NCBI GenBank assembly: GCA_015039365.1
Contig: WION01000689.1
Coordinates: 1 to 24,277 of the forward strand
Origin: Amanita rubescens
Taxonomy: Eukaryota > Basidiomycota > Agaricomycetes > Agaricales > Amanitaceae
Direction of reading: 5' to 3'
DNA length: 24,277 bases
Below, piece after piece: positions 9,992-20,044 of this stretch; the stretch's first letter is position 1; every line of letters starts with the position of its first letter. Made by a program: the position numbers and the translations under genes. Below the pieces are notes generated by a model. The model saw only the letters and a list, made by a program, of their open reading frames with translations. It had not been told where the DNA came from and ran no database searches.

Positions 9992-10460
9992 CCGAAAAAA
10001 CCGATTACGTTGGCGGTATACTGAAAGGAACTCACCTTTTGATCCTGTATGTCTCTGGATTTCATCTTGAGAGAAACGGACCATGTTCACTGCTTTTAGG
10101 TCCGCGTCGTCAACACGTATAAAGGTATCTGGGGCGAAGACGCGGAGGAGTATGTCTTTTTTTCATATCAGTGCCGCAGATGCTCAGAGTCATACGATCT
10201 GCTGTATCCTATCTAGATTTAAACCAAGCCGCTGGCTTAATCTACCGGACAGTTATAATCCCAATTATTCATTTTTGTCATTTATTGCTTGTCCACACGC
10301 TCGCATCGGGAAGACGATAGCGATCATGGAAATGAAGGCCATCCTTGCGTAAGTGGTTGGTGATATATGTATGTATGAACGGGATGCTGATGATCGACAG
10401 ATCTTTGATTGCCAACTTCTCGTTTGAGCCATCGTATGTGGGACAAGTTATCAAGTCAGG
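9992..10460 (+). pseudogene. Decayed copy of the P450 C-terminal exons (left part of unit B)
   Basis: This aligns with 9120-9590: the ends of exon 11, then exons 12 and 13 and most of exon 14, with introns 11-13 retained. Relative to the intact gene it has lost two codons before KGTHLL and one base shortly after, which shifts the frame. In the heme loop the intact FIAGPHACIGK reads FIACPHARIGK here, so the invariant heme-ligand cysteine is an arginine. It has no N-terminal half and no start. The homology stops abruptly at 10460 inside exon 14 and resumes at 11973. It cannot encode a working enzyme. Confidence 0.85.
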
Positions 10461-11002
10461 ACAATAAACCTCGACCATTGCTTCTGTCAAGCTCGTTCCA
10501 ACCAGAAACGGTACCAGAGCCCGCAGCGCACGAGCCTCGTCAGCCGCTGGGCACCATAATAATACTTCAGTCCTATCTCAGGACGTAAATTTCTCAGAAG
10601 AGTCGATTACGACGAGTCGCGCCATGATCGGTGTTCGGCCAGGCACTTAAGTACCCATTACTCAATCTCACGAACAGTCTACGAGCATAGCCTGCGAAAT
10701 TTATATTCGACCCGTGACCGGCTTCTGCAAAAGCCGACCTGTATAGAATGGGGAACTTCTCACACCCCTCCGTCGTCAACTTGAAATGGGCCAACTACCC
10801 GGGCTAGAACTGGTCATGGGGATGGATACTGAGAAGGAGAGACGTTCAACATCCCATTGCAGACACTAACGGCCTAAACCATCCCCCGTATGGGCGCTGG
10901 GAAGGCACCAACCACTCGGCGAGGTAACAGTTCCGGGCGATGCACGACGGTGAACAGCGACTATTATTTCCTGCCCGGCATCCAATCCCGAAGTGTCTGT
11001 GC

Positions 11003-11009
11003 TATTTAA
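11003..11009 (+). promoter_or_regulatory. TATA-like element of the inhibitor gene
   Basis: TATTTAA lies 77 bp before the ATG at 11087. It is followed by a CT-rich leader (ctcatttctctatccc), the usual look of a well-expressed fungal gene's promoter and transcription start. Confidence 0.5.
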
Positions 11010-11086
11010 GCCTGGTAAACTTCTACATCTCATTTCTCTATCCCCAGCATCTTCGAGTCTTCAATAGTCGCTTACTACACTCAACT

Positions 11087-11710
11087 ATGGCCACCCTTCC
11101 TGAATCGCACCACGCCATTCCCATCAAGAACTTGAAAACTGGTCTCCTCTTGACGGCCGCTGTCGACAGTAGTGGTGAGTTGGCATTGTGCCGCTACTCC
11201 GTTTTCTATTTGTACTGAAACCCTCTCAGTCTCAGCACGCCCAGAGAATTTTGTCGGCGTCGCCAAAGGTGTAAGATATCCTCTTTCTCCGATTCTCCGA
11301 TACGACTCTCATTAAATTACGATGATCAGTGGAAGCTAGTTCGGGGGAGGCATGATGAATGGGCGATTCGCTCCACCGGTATCGGCAGCATTCCGGGCCT
11401 TCCCATCGAAGGCTACTATCTTGCTGCCAACGGACCCCCCGGAACCAGTTCCCTTAAAGTACAGGAGGAACCTTTCCACTGGAAAATTGTGCTTGACGAG
11501 AGTCGCACCGACTTCCTGTGCGTTCTTCACGAGGCGCGAACTGTTTACCCTCATTCTGACGAGCTCCGTTTTCGCAGGATCAAATCACTTGTTCCCAGTA
11601 TTCCTGATGGCATCGTCGTCACCCAAATATCAGAGACTGGAGTGGACATCCAACCTTATGATTGCAAAGCTAATAGCCCGTACCAGAGGTGGATCTTAAA
11701 TCTGGCCTGA
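11087..11710 (+). CDS. Putative I66-like (cospin/cnispin type) beta-trefoil serine protease inhibitor
   Basis: Exons 11087-11174, 11230-11270, 11330-11517 and 11578-11710 give 149 aa. Introns 1 and 2 are 55 and 59 nt; the third (11518-11577) has a GTGCGT donor, a CTGAC branch site and a TTTTCGCAG acceptor. That third intron is 60 nt and free of stops, so retention would give a 169-aa form. There is no signal peptide, and repeated aromatic/hydrophobic strands (WKLVRG, EWAIRS, YYLAANG, FHWKIVLDE, SPYQRWIL) fit a small cytoplasmic beta-trefoil. Family knowledge: such mushroom proteins inhibit serine proteases such as trypsin and are often linked to defence against fungivores. The assignment rests on pattern and size only. 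The gene lies wholly inside the segment that splits the P450 duplicate. Confidence 0.65.
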
Positions 11711-11972
11711 GTGGAAATGAGGTACTTGAGATGGCGAGTGTTGAAATGGACCCGTCGCTTTTTTGTACCAAAATCTAGAAATTCCATGTTTCTGTTCGTT
11801 AGCAATTGATCTTGGATTTTGATAAGTGTGATAGGTGCATTGAGGCGTGTCGAGTAAATGTTGCTTTGCTTTACTAATGTCACGTCCTCACTAAACACGT
11901 CTTTTACTAGTAGCGCATCGACCGCGCGCATTATGGAAACGCATTCAACATTTAGTCAATTAGTAATTTACT

Positions 11973-12371
11973 AACCGCAATTACAATGAGTATACCTCAT
12001 CATAAATGAACTTTGTGGTGGCTTATGAACCCTTCGTTTCAATAGGGCCTACTGATGGCATGACATCACTGGTGAAGCTTGAAGGCCGTGGTGAGTTCCT
12101 TGCCCGAATCCAAGATCGTCGTGCTTCACGCCGGATGCGTTAACCAGGAAAATGTGAATAAGCATTAGTCCATTGAGATTTACGTGTATCTTTCTCAACC
12201 TATTACTTGACGTTCAACTGTTTACTCTGTTGTCTTTTCCCGGATCTTCGCTTCACTGTTACGACGTACTAATACAGACGCTATGGAATGTTCCGTGGAC
12301 TGTGCTATTTCTCACACTGCTAGATTGTAAAGGCGGTTTGACGCGTGACCTAAGCGTGACCGACGCGTCTT
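11973..12371 (+). repeat. Right part of unit B: P450 last exons and 3' flank, now the SMC4 upstream region
   Basis: This aligns with 9591-9988, from aaccgcaattacaatgagta through the last P450 exon relic (cctactgatggcatg) to the shared cgcgtctt end. The last exon has diverged (PTDGM is kept, the end is altered). It ends 45 bp before the SMC4 start codon, so it must supply most of the SMC4 promoter. No gene is intact here. The preceding 11711-11972 is the 3' flank of the inhibitor gene with nothing else seen. Confidence 0.85.
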
Positions 12372-12416
12372 GATTGTAACTTTGCGGCATCCACGCTTGC
12401 CCCCCGTGCTTCAGCT

Positions 12417-15400
12417 ATGCCGCCTAGGAAGTCTTCGCGCTCTACGAGGGCGTCAGTCGAACCGGCGCAACAGGAAATATTACCATCAAAGCGGAAGAGA
12501 GGCCAAACGGCCGACCTGACAGTCGATGAAGCGGAAACTTCGCAGAAACCCCCATCGAGAGCGAGACGGGCCTCATCTCGCGCGGACTCAGCTCCTGCAT
12601 CAAAGTCCCGCACTTCTACGCGTGGGAAGCCTTCATTGCCGGACGTAGCAGAGTCGCAGGCTGAAGATGAGTCAGATGCCCAACCCGCAAGGAAGCGGTC
12701 ACGTCCTTCAGATGAAGGGCTACAGAAAGTTAGCTCAGACGGGAACGGAGGGCAAGAAGTTAAGCCCCTATCAGGAAAAAAAGCGCAGCCATCGAAGCGA
12801 CAAACAGAGAGCACAGGAGCCAAGGCTCGTGCTAGTAATGCAGCAAGCACTGGTACCGCTGCACCAGCCTCTAGTCGATCAACAAGATCTAGAAAAGGAA
12901 ATGGAATCGAGGATCCGGCACACGAGGAAGAACAGGGGGACGATGAGGAAGAGATAGAGCGTCTCGCGATTCAAAGACCAGGTAGAGCTGCAAAGAAACG
13001 CAACTCGATCCCGGATGAAGAACTTTCGGCTGCCGCCAGCTCAGATGAGAACGAAAAGGAATTCAAGCCCACAACAAAGCGTCGCAAGCCGACGAGCAGA
13101 AAAGTCAGTGGTAAACAACACAAGTCGAAGAGAGAGGCCACACCTCAGGGAGCGAAGCAAAACGAAGGACGCGCAGTCTCTCAACATGACGATTCCGCAA
13201 ATAAGCAGGACTCAGACATGGATGACGATATACCAGATTTCAAGCCTAAACCATCCCCCAGGAAACCGCGGCAATCGACGCGCGAGCCGATAGTCGAAGA
13301 AGAGGAGGAAAAGTCGTTATTTGAACCGCTGCCTATGCCGCCACCTCCAAGTACAGCTCCTCCCCCAGAGGAACCCTCCGGGCCTAAATCTCGGCTCATG
13401 ATTCACAAGATGGCTCTCGTGAACTTCAAGAGTTACGCTGGACGTCAAGTCATTGGTCCATTTCACAAGGTTCGTATGCCTAAACCCACGCTCGATTTTC
13501 TCTTATGAATACTTTGCAGTCGTTCTCGGCTATTGTTGGGCCCAATGGTTCTGGCAAGTCCAATACTATCGATGCCCTTCTCTTCGTTTTCGGTTATCGC
13601 GCGTCCAAGATGAGACAGTCAAAGCTATCTGAATTGATCCACAATTCTGACAAACACCCTGACCTGGATGAATGCAGTGTTGAGGTTCACTTCCGTGAGG
13701 TCCTGGACTTGGTACGCCTCGACCACAATCACTTCTGTGTCTCGTCTCTAATCGTTAGCTCAGCCCGGGCCAGACGCTTTTGAGGTCATCCCAGGCTCCG
13801 AACTCGTGGTAGCTCGACAAGCCTTTAAGAACAATTCGAGCAAATATACGATCAATGGTCGTTCAAGCAACTACACAGAAGTTCAGACTCTCCTCAAAGG
13901 GCGAGGGATAGATCTTGATCATAAACGATTCTTAATTCTTCAGGTTAATCTTTTTCACGTTTTGCTTTACGACTATTCTCAAACATGAAGATAGGGAGAA
14001 GTAGAATCCATTGCGCAGATGAAACCAAAGGCGGCAAATGAACATGAAGATGGGCTTCTCGAATATCTCGAAGACATTATTGGGACTTCCAAGTACAAGG
14101 AACCAATTGACGAGGCCCTTGTAGATATGGAACGACTTCAGGAAGAGCGTTCCGTTAAATTGAACCGCCTTCGCATAGTTGAAAAAGACAAAAGTGCGTT
14201 AGAAGACGAGAAACGCGAGGCCGAGGATTATCTTAGGCTGAAGAACAATTGTGTGCGAGCCGCGTCCCGTCTTTGGCAATTTTACATCTGGAAAGCCTTA
14301 CTTACCGCGGAAAAGCTTGAGGGCCGAGTGGTTCGTGCACCTTCAAGGAATTTCTCCCAATCACTGACGTCAGGACCCAGAATAAACTTGAAAGGGATTT
14401 GGTCGAAGAAACTGAGAAGAACAAGGATGACATTACCCATTTCGAGATGCTTCAAACGCATTTCCGTGATCACGAGAAGGCGTATGAGGTTAGTGTCTTG
14501 ATCTTGTTTCGAGTTACTATATCCTTCGCAAAATTAGGAAGTTCAAGCAGCAGCGGCACAAGCCACCAAAGACCTCGTATCTCATGAGAGAAAAGAAGTC
14601 GGTCTACAGGAACGCAAGAAACATGCTGTTGCGAAGGCGAAGAAGCTCAAGAAAACTCTCCAAGACGTAAATTTTATCAAAATGCATTCATCTGGTCGCT
14701 GATAGCATAGATAGGACACAGCCTTAAAAAACAAAGCGTCGCGCACTATTGAGGAAAGCGCAGACAAGATGGAAAGGGAAAAGACCAAGGTGGATGAATA
14801 TGAAGCATCGCTGGCGCAGGAGGAGAAAATCCTTGAGAGCATTCAAGACAGCCTAAAAGGTGAACCTGCAAGCAATGAAATGCATCGATTGCTGATTTCA
14901 GTCTATGTTAGATAAGACGCAAGTTTTTCACGATCAGATTGAAGCCAAGCAAAAGGAGCTCCAACCTTGGAAGGCCAAAATCAACGCAAAGCAAGCTGAG
15001 ATTGATGTTGCAACTAGCGAACGTGATGCACTTGCACAAAAAGCAGAGGATCTGAAGAAACAACTCGAGGAAGCTCAACAAACGTTTGAGACTTTGAAGA
15101 CTGACCAGCAGGCCAAGGTGAGCGGTCCTCGTTTGTTTTTCTTGCTGTGTAACGTGACCCCTTGCAGATTAGTGAACAAGAGGCGCTCAAAAACAAGAAA
15201 ACTAATCTGCAAAGAGAGCTCAGGCAAGCAGAAGAGAGATTAAAGGTCGGTTAAATGACATCTACTCCGACATTGCTGATAAGGTCGCAGACAGCTCAAG
15301 AACGTGTTCAAGAATGTCGAAAAAAGGCGTCTTCTACACGGCAACGGGTTGACGAAGCCAAGGCATCCCAAGCTGACAGCAAGTCTCAAAACAGAGTTTT

Positions 15401-18141
15401 GGATAGTCTCACTCGGCTGCAAAATTCTGGCAGAATTCAAGGCTTTCATGTATGCTCGATTTTCGTTTTGGCGTTTGAAACATACTGATAATGCTTTAGG
15501 GTCGCCTCGGTAGTCTAGGCACAATACCAGACAGGTACGACGTGGCCGTCTCCACAGCCTGTGGGTCTTTGAACAACATGGTCGTCGACACTGTCGAACA
15601 AGGGCAAGCTTGTATTGAGTACCTCCGTGCGCAAAATATCGGCCGGGCCTCGTTCATGGTATTGGAAAAGTTAACTAATACACGCGGCATGGAGCCCGTG
15701 CAGACTCCAGAAGGCGTCCCGCGATTGTTTGACCTTATCAAGCCGAAAGATCCGCGTTTTGCCGCTGCGTTCTACAAGGGGGTTGCAAACACCTTGGTGG
15801 CAAATGACATGGATCAAGCGACGCGTATTGCGTACGGCCAGCGCCGTTGGCGCGTCGTCACGCTTGCCGGTCAACTGATTGATACGTCCGGTACCATGTC
15901 GGGTGGTGGTTCACAACCTACCAGAGGTGGTATGAGCTCCAAGCTGCCGACTGAGGCAGTGCGACCAGAGGTCCTGGCCCAGTATGAAAGAGAGTCTGAA
16001 GACGCTGCAAAAGAGCTCGAAAGAGCGGTGCAAGAAGCCAGGGAGGCTGAGGCTGAGTATAATCGGCTTAGAGGGCTAGGTCCTACGCTTGATATATCCT
16101 ACGAAAAGCTCGGCATGGAAATAGAAACTAACAAGAAGAGAATAACAGATTCCGAGAGGCGCTTCAAAGAATTGAAGTATGTAGTTTGCTTTATTTTGTG
16201 TATCGGCGCTTACGCACTTTGTAGGTCGCAAAGCAAGCCCGACGCAGGCGATATGGCTCGTATTGCCAAGTTAGACAAGGAGATTGCTGCGACGCAGAAA
16301 GAGCTCGAGGAGCTGCAAGAAAAGGCAGGAAAGGTTGAACAAGCGATCTCAGACCTCGAGAAGAAGATCTTGGAGATTGGGGGCTCTAAGCTACTCACGC
16401 AAAAGTCAAAAGTGGAGGGGATTAAGCTACACATCAATCTGGCTAATGATGAAATCACGAAAGCGGAGGTTGCTCACGCTAAAGCTGAGAAAGATGTTGT
16501 TAAATACGAAGCTGCGACCGAAAGCAACAAGGCATTGTTGGATGAAGCCGATAGCGAAATTAAGGAGCTTAGTGGCCAACTAGAAGAATTGGAGAAATAC
16601 GTGACTGAGCTTCGTGCCAAAGTTGAAACTGCTCAATCTGCTGTGGATCATGAAAAAGATGATTTGGAGGGGTTGAAGGCCCAGTTGGATGATAAGGAAG
16701 AAATGATACAAGCATTCAGACAACGAGAGGTTCGATCCATACTTCTCATTCTCTCCACAGTTGCTCACTATATTACCACAGGCCGAGATAAAGCAGGGTC
16801 TTGCTGATTCACAGAGAGAGTATAAAGAGAACGAAAATAATCTCAATCATTGGAATGATAAGCATGACAAATTGGCGCTAGAAGAGATAGAGTACGTTCT
16901 ACATCTCGTTACCGCCCGCATAGCCTGAGACGTGATAACAGCAGTGACGATGAGGAGGAAGATGATGAAGCGGATGAAGCAGCACAGGGCGACCAATCTC
17001 CGGAACCCAAGGTCAAGCAAGAACCTGATACTGAGCCTGTCGGCAAACCGAAACGCAAAAACCTACCCTCAAAGGATCTGCACATGTATACCTCAGAGGA
17101 ACTTTCAAAGTTCAAGCCGCAAAATCTAGTAGCTGAATACGAGTGGCTTGATGGTTCGTGCCATTCGTGATCTAAATCAAATCTCACTCCTTACATGATG
17201 AACAGAAAAGGTTAAAAACGCCAAACCTGACTTGAGCGTCTTGAAAGAATACAAGAAGCGTGAAGAGGAGTTCATGAATCGAGCAAAGGATTTAGAAGAT
17301 GTCACTCAGCAACGCGACGCTCAGAAACAAAAGTACGACGGGTTGAGGAAACAGAGGCTCGATGAGTTTATGGCTGGGTTCAACTTGATCTCACTCAAGC
17401 TGAAGGAGATGTATCAAGTACGTTCTACCGAATCGCGAGGATTTGCGAGATAAACCCCCCTTTTTTAGATGATTACCCTTGGTGGAAACGCCGAGTTGGA
17501 ATTGGTTGATAGCATGGATCCCTTCTCAGAGGGCATTATATTCAGTGTCATGCCTCCAAAGAAGAGCTGGAAGAACATTTCAAATCTTTCCGGTGGGGAA
17601 AAGGTAATATAGGATCTAACAAAGAAAACGAGATCCTGATGTATCGTTGCCAGACACTCAGTTCGCTGGCTCTCGTATTCGCTCTTCACGTCTTCAAGGT
17701 TGGTTGTTCTCGAATCTATTTAGCGATATATACTAAATTGCAACTTAGCCAACGCCGTTGTACTTTATGGACGAAATTGATGCCGCTCTCGACTTTAGGA
17801 ACGTGTCCATCGTAGCCAATTACATCAAAGATCGGACTAAGAACGCGCAATTCATCATTATTTCGCTGAGGTGAGCAATGTTTCTAATCTTTGCATTTAA
17901 CCCGGTTAATCCGATTGCAGGAACGATATGTTTGAATTGAGTCACCGCCTGATCGGCATTTACAAGACGTCCAACCAAACGAGAAGTACGTAGCCCTTCG
18001 CATTCAATGGGGAAAAGCGATGTATAACCTTTCCCCTCAGGTGTAAGTATCGACAACCATGCGTTGACGACTGTCCCGCGCGTGGTCAATCCGCCGCCTT
18101 CGACTGCGGTACCAGCAACACCATCAATAGCAGCTACATAG
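12417..18141 (+). CDS. SMC4: Structural maintenance of chromosomes protein 4 (condensin subunit)
   Basis: Twenty exons: 12417-13469, 13520-13711, 13764-13943, 13995-14330, 14381-14488, 14538-14666, 14715-14859, 14912-15117, 15168-15245, 15291-15449, 15500-16176, 16225-16729, 16782-16891, 16942-17153, 17206-17417, 17469-17603, 17654-17698, 17749-17870, 17921-17985, 18041-18141. They join in frame to 1589 aa. In order: a disordered charged tail (1-330), the N-lobe (NFKSYAGRQVIGPFHK) with Walker A GPNGSGKS (358-365), coiled coil, the hinge from about 863 (GSLNNMVVDTV), a return coiled coil with an acidic insert (SDDEEEDDEADE), the ABC signature LSGGEK (1474-1479), Walker B LYFMDE (1498-1503) and the D-loop AALD. 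The motifs RASKMRQSKLSELIHNS and RNDMFELSHRL mark it as Smc4 and not Smc1-3. It pairs with Smc2 in condensin and hydrolyses ATP to compact mitotic chromosomes. The intron at 16177-16224 is in frame and stop-free. Confidence 0.95.
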
Positions 18142-19025
18142 ACTTAGCTTTCTTGTAATATGGACTTGGTTGTTGTACCACAAGCCTTTTTTTTTGTTTT
18201 AACAAAATGTATCATATTGTATTGAGTTGATACAATCAATTATAGTTGCAATCTATTCTTCCGTTAGTCTTCGCCGCGGGAGCGAGGATAGTCGTGATTG
18301 AGGCCTTGAGGGTTAGAACCCGGTCAACCAACTCGCCCAATGACAGAACTCGGTTCGAACCTGCCGTTGATCCTCATTGAGTGGATACTGAGCAGGCAAG
18401 ATGAGCGGTAGCTGCAGGACCTCGTCATCATAATTCAAAAAAGGAAGTGACAACGCGTCTTGCGCGGCAAGCCGGCTCTCAGGCGGATACACGAGGAGCT
18501 TGGAAACGAGGTCAACTGCGTGAGTTCGGTGGTGGTGGTGAATTGGGAAGCTTCGTATCGAGCGGGACACCCGGGACGTCATTGAATGTGACGCTTCGCC
18601 CCTCCGCAAGGTCTTTGAATCCCTAACGCGTCTCTCGTGCGTCAGCTTTTTCTATATATCGACTAGCATCCTGAACGAACTTACAGGCCAGGTTTCGTCA
18701 TTAGGCGTTCCCATCGTCTTGAACGCTCCAAAGCAACCCCAGCTCGCCTCTCGTTCCGTCGAAAAGGGATTTGCGGAGCCAGGTCCATTTGGTGTCTGGG
18801 CTCGGGATGGCAGTGGCAGTAGATGCTTTGGAAGGGACGACAAAGGCCCCGTTGGAAAAGTGAGTTTGTTCGGGTTCAGAGGAGTCTGTGCCGTGGTCGA
18901 GGTATGGGGAGGATGAAGATGAGGAGGATGAAGGAACGAGTTCGAGTGGGGTGAAGAGTTCTGAAAGGGTGGTTCCGAGACTTGAGTTTCCCTGCCCGGA
19001 ACGACTGGGACGATTTAGGACCAAA
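17374..19025. repeat. Tandem duplication unit X1 (SMC4 3' end, shared 3' region, kinase 3' half)
   Basis: This matches 20433-21480 with introns retained. Unit X2 lacks the part matching 17520-18112 (593 bp). In X1 the SMC4 part is functional and the kinase part is decayed; in X2 the reverse is true. The shared non-coding stretch (about 18145-18263 here) has a poly-T run and tttgttttaacaaaatgtatc. The natural explanation is a tandem duplication of the junction between two convergent genes. Confidence 0.85.
18264..19025 (-). pseudogene. Truncated, frameshifted copy of the CDK-like kinase 3' half
   Basis: Read on the minus strand, this matches the last exon, last intron and much of exon 4 of the intact kinase at 20701-22323 (LVYPPESRLAAQDAL, LNYDDEVLQLPLILPAQYPL). 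It lacks all N-terminal kinase motifs (Lys, HRD, DFG, APE). Differences that break the frame include a 7-nt loss near 18356, an about 8-nt gain near 18305, an about 14-nt loss near 18533 and a 2-nt loss near 18724. The homology ends at 19025 inside exon 4. It lies tail to tail with SMC4 and starts 122 bp after the SMC4 stop. Confidence 0.85.
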
Positions 19026-19429
19026 AACCCCTTTCACGTTGCGACATCACCACCAACCTTGCACTCGCTATTAGATATTATTTTCGAGGTGTGTCCATGT
19101 CACTTTTCCTCCAATTCAATGCTGATGCAGTAAAAGTTGAACGGATGGCACCCATTGGCAGGTCTGAGACGCTACCATGCTCGTCATTGAATTACCTGCT
19201 CATTTTAGCACTAGAATCTGGCCCCGTCATTTTGCAGGTGTGTCCCAATAACCTTTCAGTTCAATATCAATACCGATGTCCATAACTTGAAAGCTACTAA
19301 ACCGATGGCATCCAGGTCTGAGAGACTGAGACGTCATTACAATACCACGCCCAGTAATCGAGGTGAGCCCAGATAGTTTTTTCTCCAGATTGATGTGGAT
19401 AACTTAAAGGTGAACCATCAGATACAAAA
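19026..19429. repeat. Three diverged intron-like repeat units upstream of the coiled-coil gene
   Basis: Three stretches, 19089-19161, 19238-19315 and 19363-19421, start with GTGTGTCC, GTGTGTCC or GTGAGCCC and end in CAG. They share inner blocks (ctttc.., gatg..., ..aact/agtt.aa). Units 1 and 2 are followed by the same gtctgaga. They look like 5' introns with short exons between them (19162-19237, 19316-19362). The second of these exons joins in frame to the ATG at 19430 (..SERLRRHYNTTPSNRDTK-M), but the first does not join on. They could also be degraded exon-intron duplicates. Nothing else is seen in 19026-19088. Confidence 0.5.
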
Positions 19430-20044
19430 ATGAATCCCCGAGTTCAAGTCCAGGTACAAAACGACTTACTCAAGTATCAGGCGGAGCTCATGGCACGGAC
19501 AAAACGCCTTGAGGAACGCTTCGAGGAATACATTGGTGCCTATGAAAAAGATTCAACAACTGTCAGAGCGTTAAACATGAAACTCGAGAGAAAGGTGACG
19601 GGACTTGAGAGAGACGTGAGACAACTTCAGGAAAGAGTCAAACGGGTAAGGCATTTATAATTTAAATTCGTTGACAACTTAAGTATCTGTATTGGGTAGC
19701 TTGAACCTACCGTAGCTCATATCCACCGTCGAATCGTATTGAACGATGCACGTAACTAGCTCAAGTCCTCTTATGGCATCAAGTTCAATTTCGGTGATCC
19801 TGTTGAAAAACGCGTTGAAGATTTCCTTCCCAAGGTAACCGAGAAGGACTCGGCGCTTCTTACAGCAGGCTCTCTCGCGATCCTCTTCGATACCTCTGAT
19901 GGCTCCATCTACGCTAAAGGGAACAGAGCCGCACATGAAGCCACCCTAGAGAGCAAATTATTTGCTGTCTCGTGTGGCGACGACTTACCCTCGGAACTAC
20001 GTGATAACTTGATCAAACTTTTCAAATTCGCATATGACAAGTGA
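19430..20044 (+). pseudogene. Small coiled-coil protein gene with an in-frame premature TAG
   Basis: Exon 1 (19430-19645) encodes 72 aa with strong coiled-coil character (EERFEEYIGAYEK, LERDVRQLQERVKR). A 54-nt intron (19646-19699, GTAAGG..TAG) follows. Exon 2 runs 19700-20044. After L-E-P-T-V-A-H-I-H-R-R-I-V-L-N-D-A-R-N there is a TAG at 19757-19759, and the same frame then stays open for another 94 codons (LKSSYGIKFNFGDP .. LIKLFKFAYDK) to a TGA. The arrangement N-stop-L-K-S-S-Y-G suggests a sense codon turned into TAG. A 48-nt intron from a weak GTAGCT donor to this TAG would also restore the frame, so the gene may still be live. Function unknown. It lies in the 1.4-kb segment between duplication units X1 and X2. 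Confidence 0.55.

Larger units (their letters stand above)
10461..11972. other. 1.5-kb segment that splits duplication unit B and carries the inhibitor gene
   Basis: Unit A is continuous at 9590/9591, while unit B stops at 10460 and resumes with the next homologous base at 11973. The two B parts total 868 bp against 869 bp for unit A, so this stretch behaves as a clean insertion of 1,512 bp. I saw no terminal inverted repeats, no clear target-site duplication and no transposase. It contains the I66-like inhibitor gene with its own TATA-like element. The first about 540 bp hold nothing I can name. Confidence 0.7.

Noticed and set aside
10461..11972. A known DNA transposon as the source of the 1.5-kb insertion
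   Set aside because: No terminal inverted repeats, transposase or clear target-site duplication could be seen at the defined ends.
18719..19133. Plus-strand frames across 18719-19133 and 21089-21466 as genes
   Set aside because: They are antisense shadows of the kinase gene and its decayed copy.
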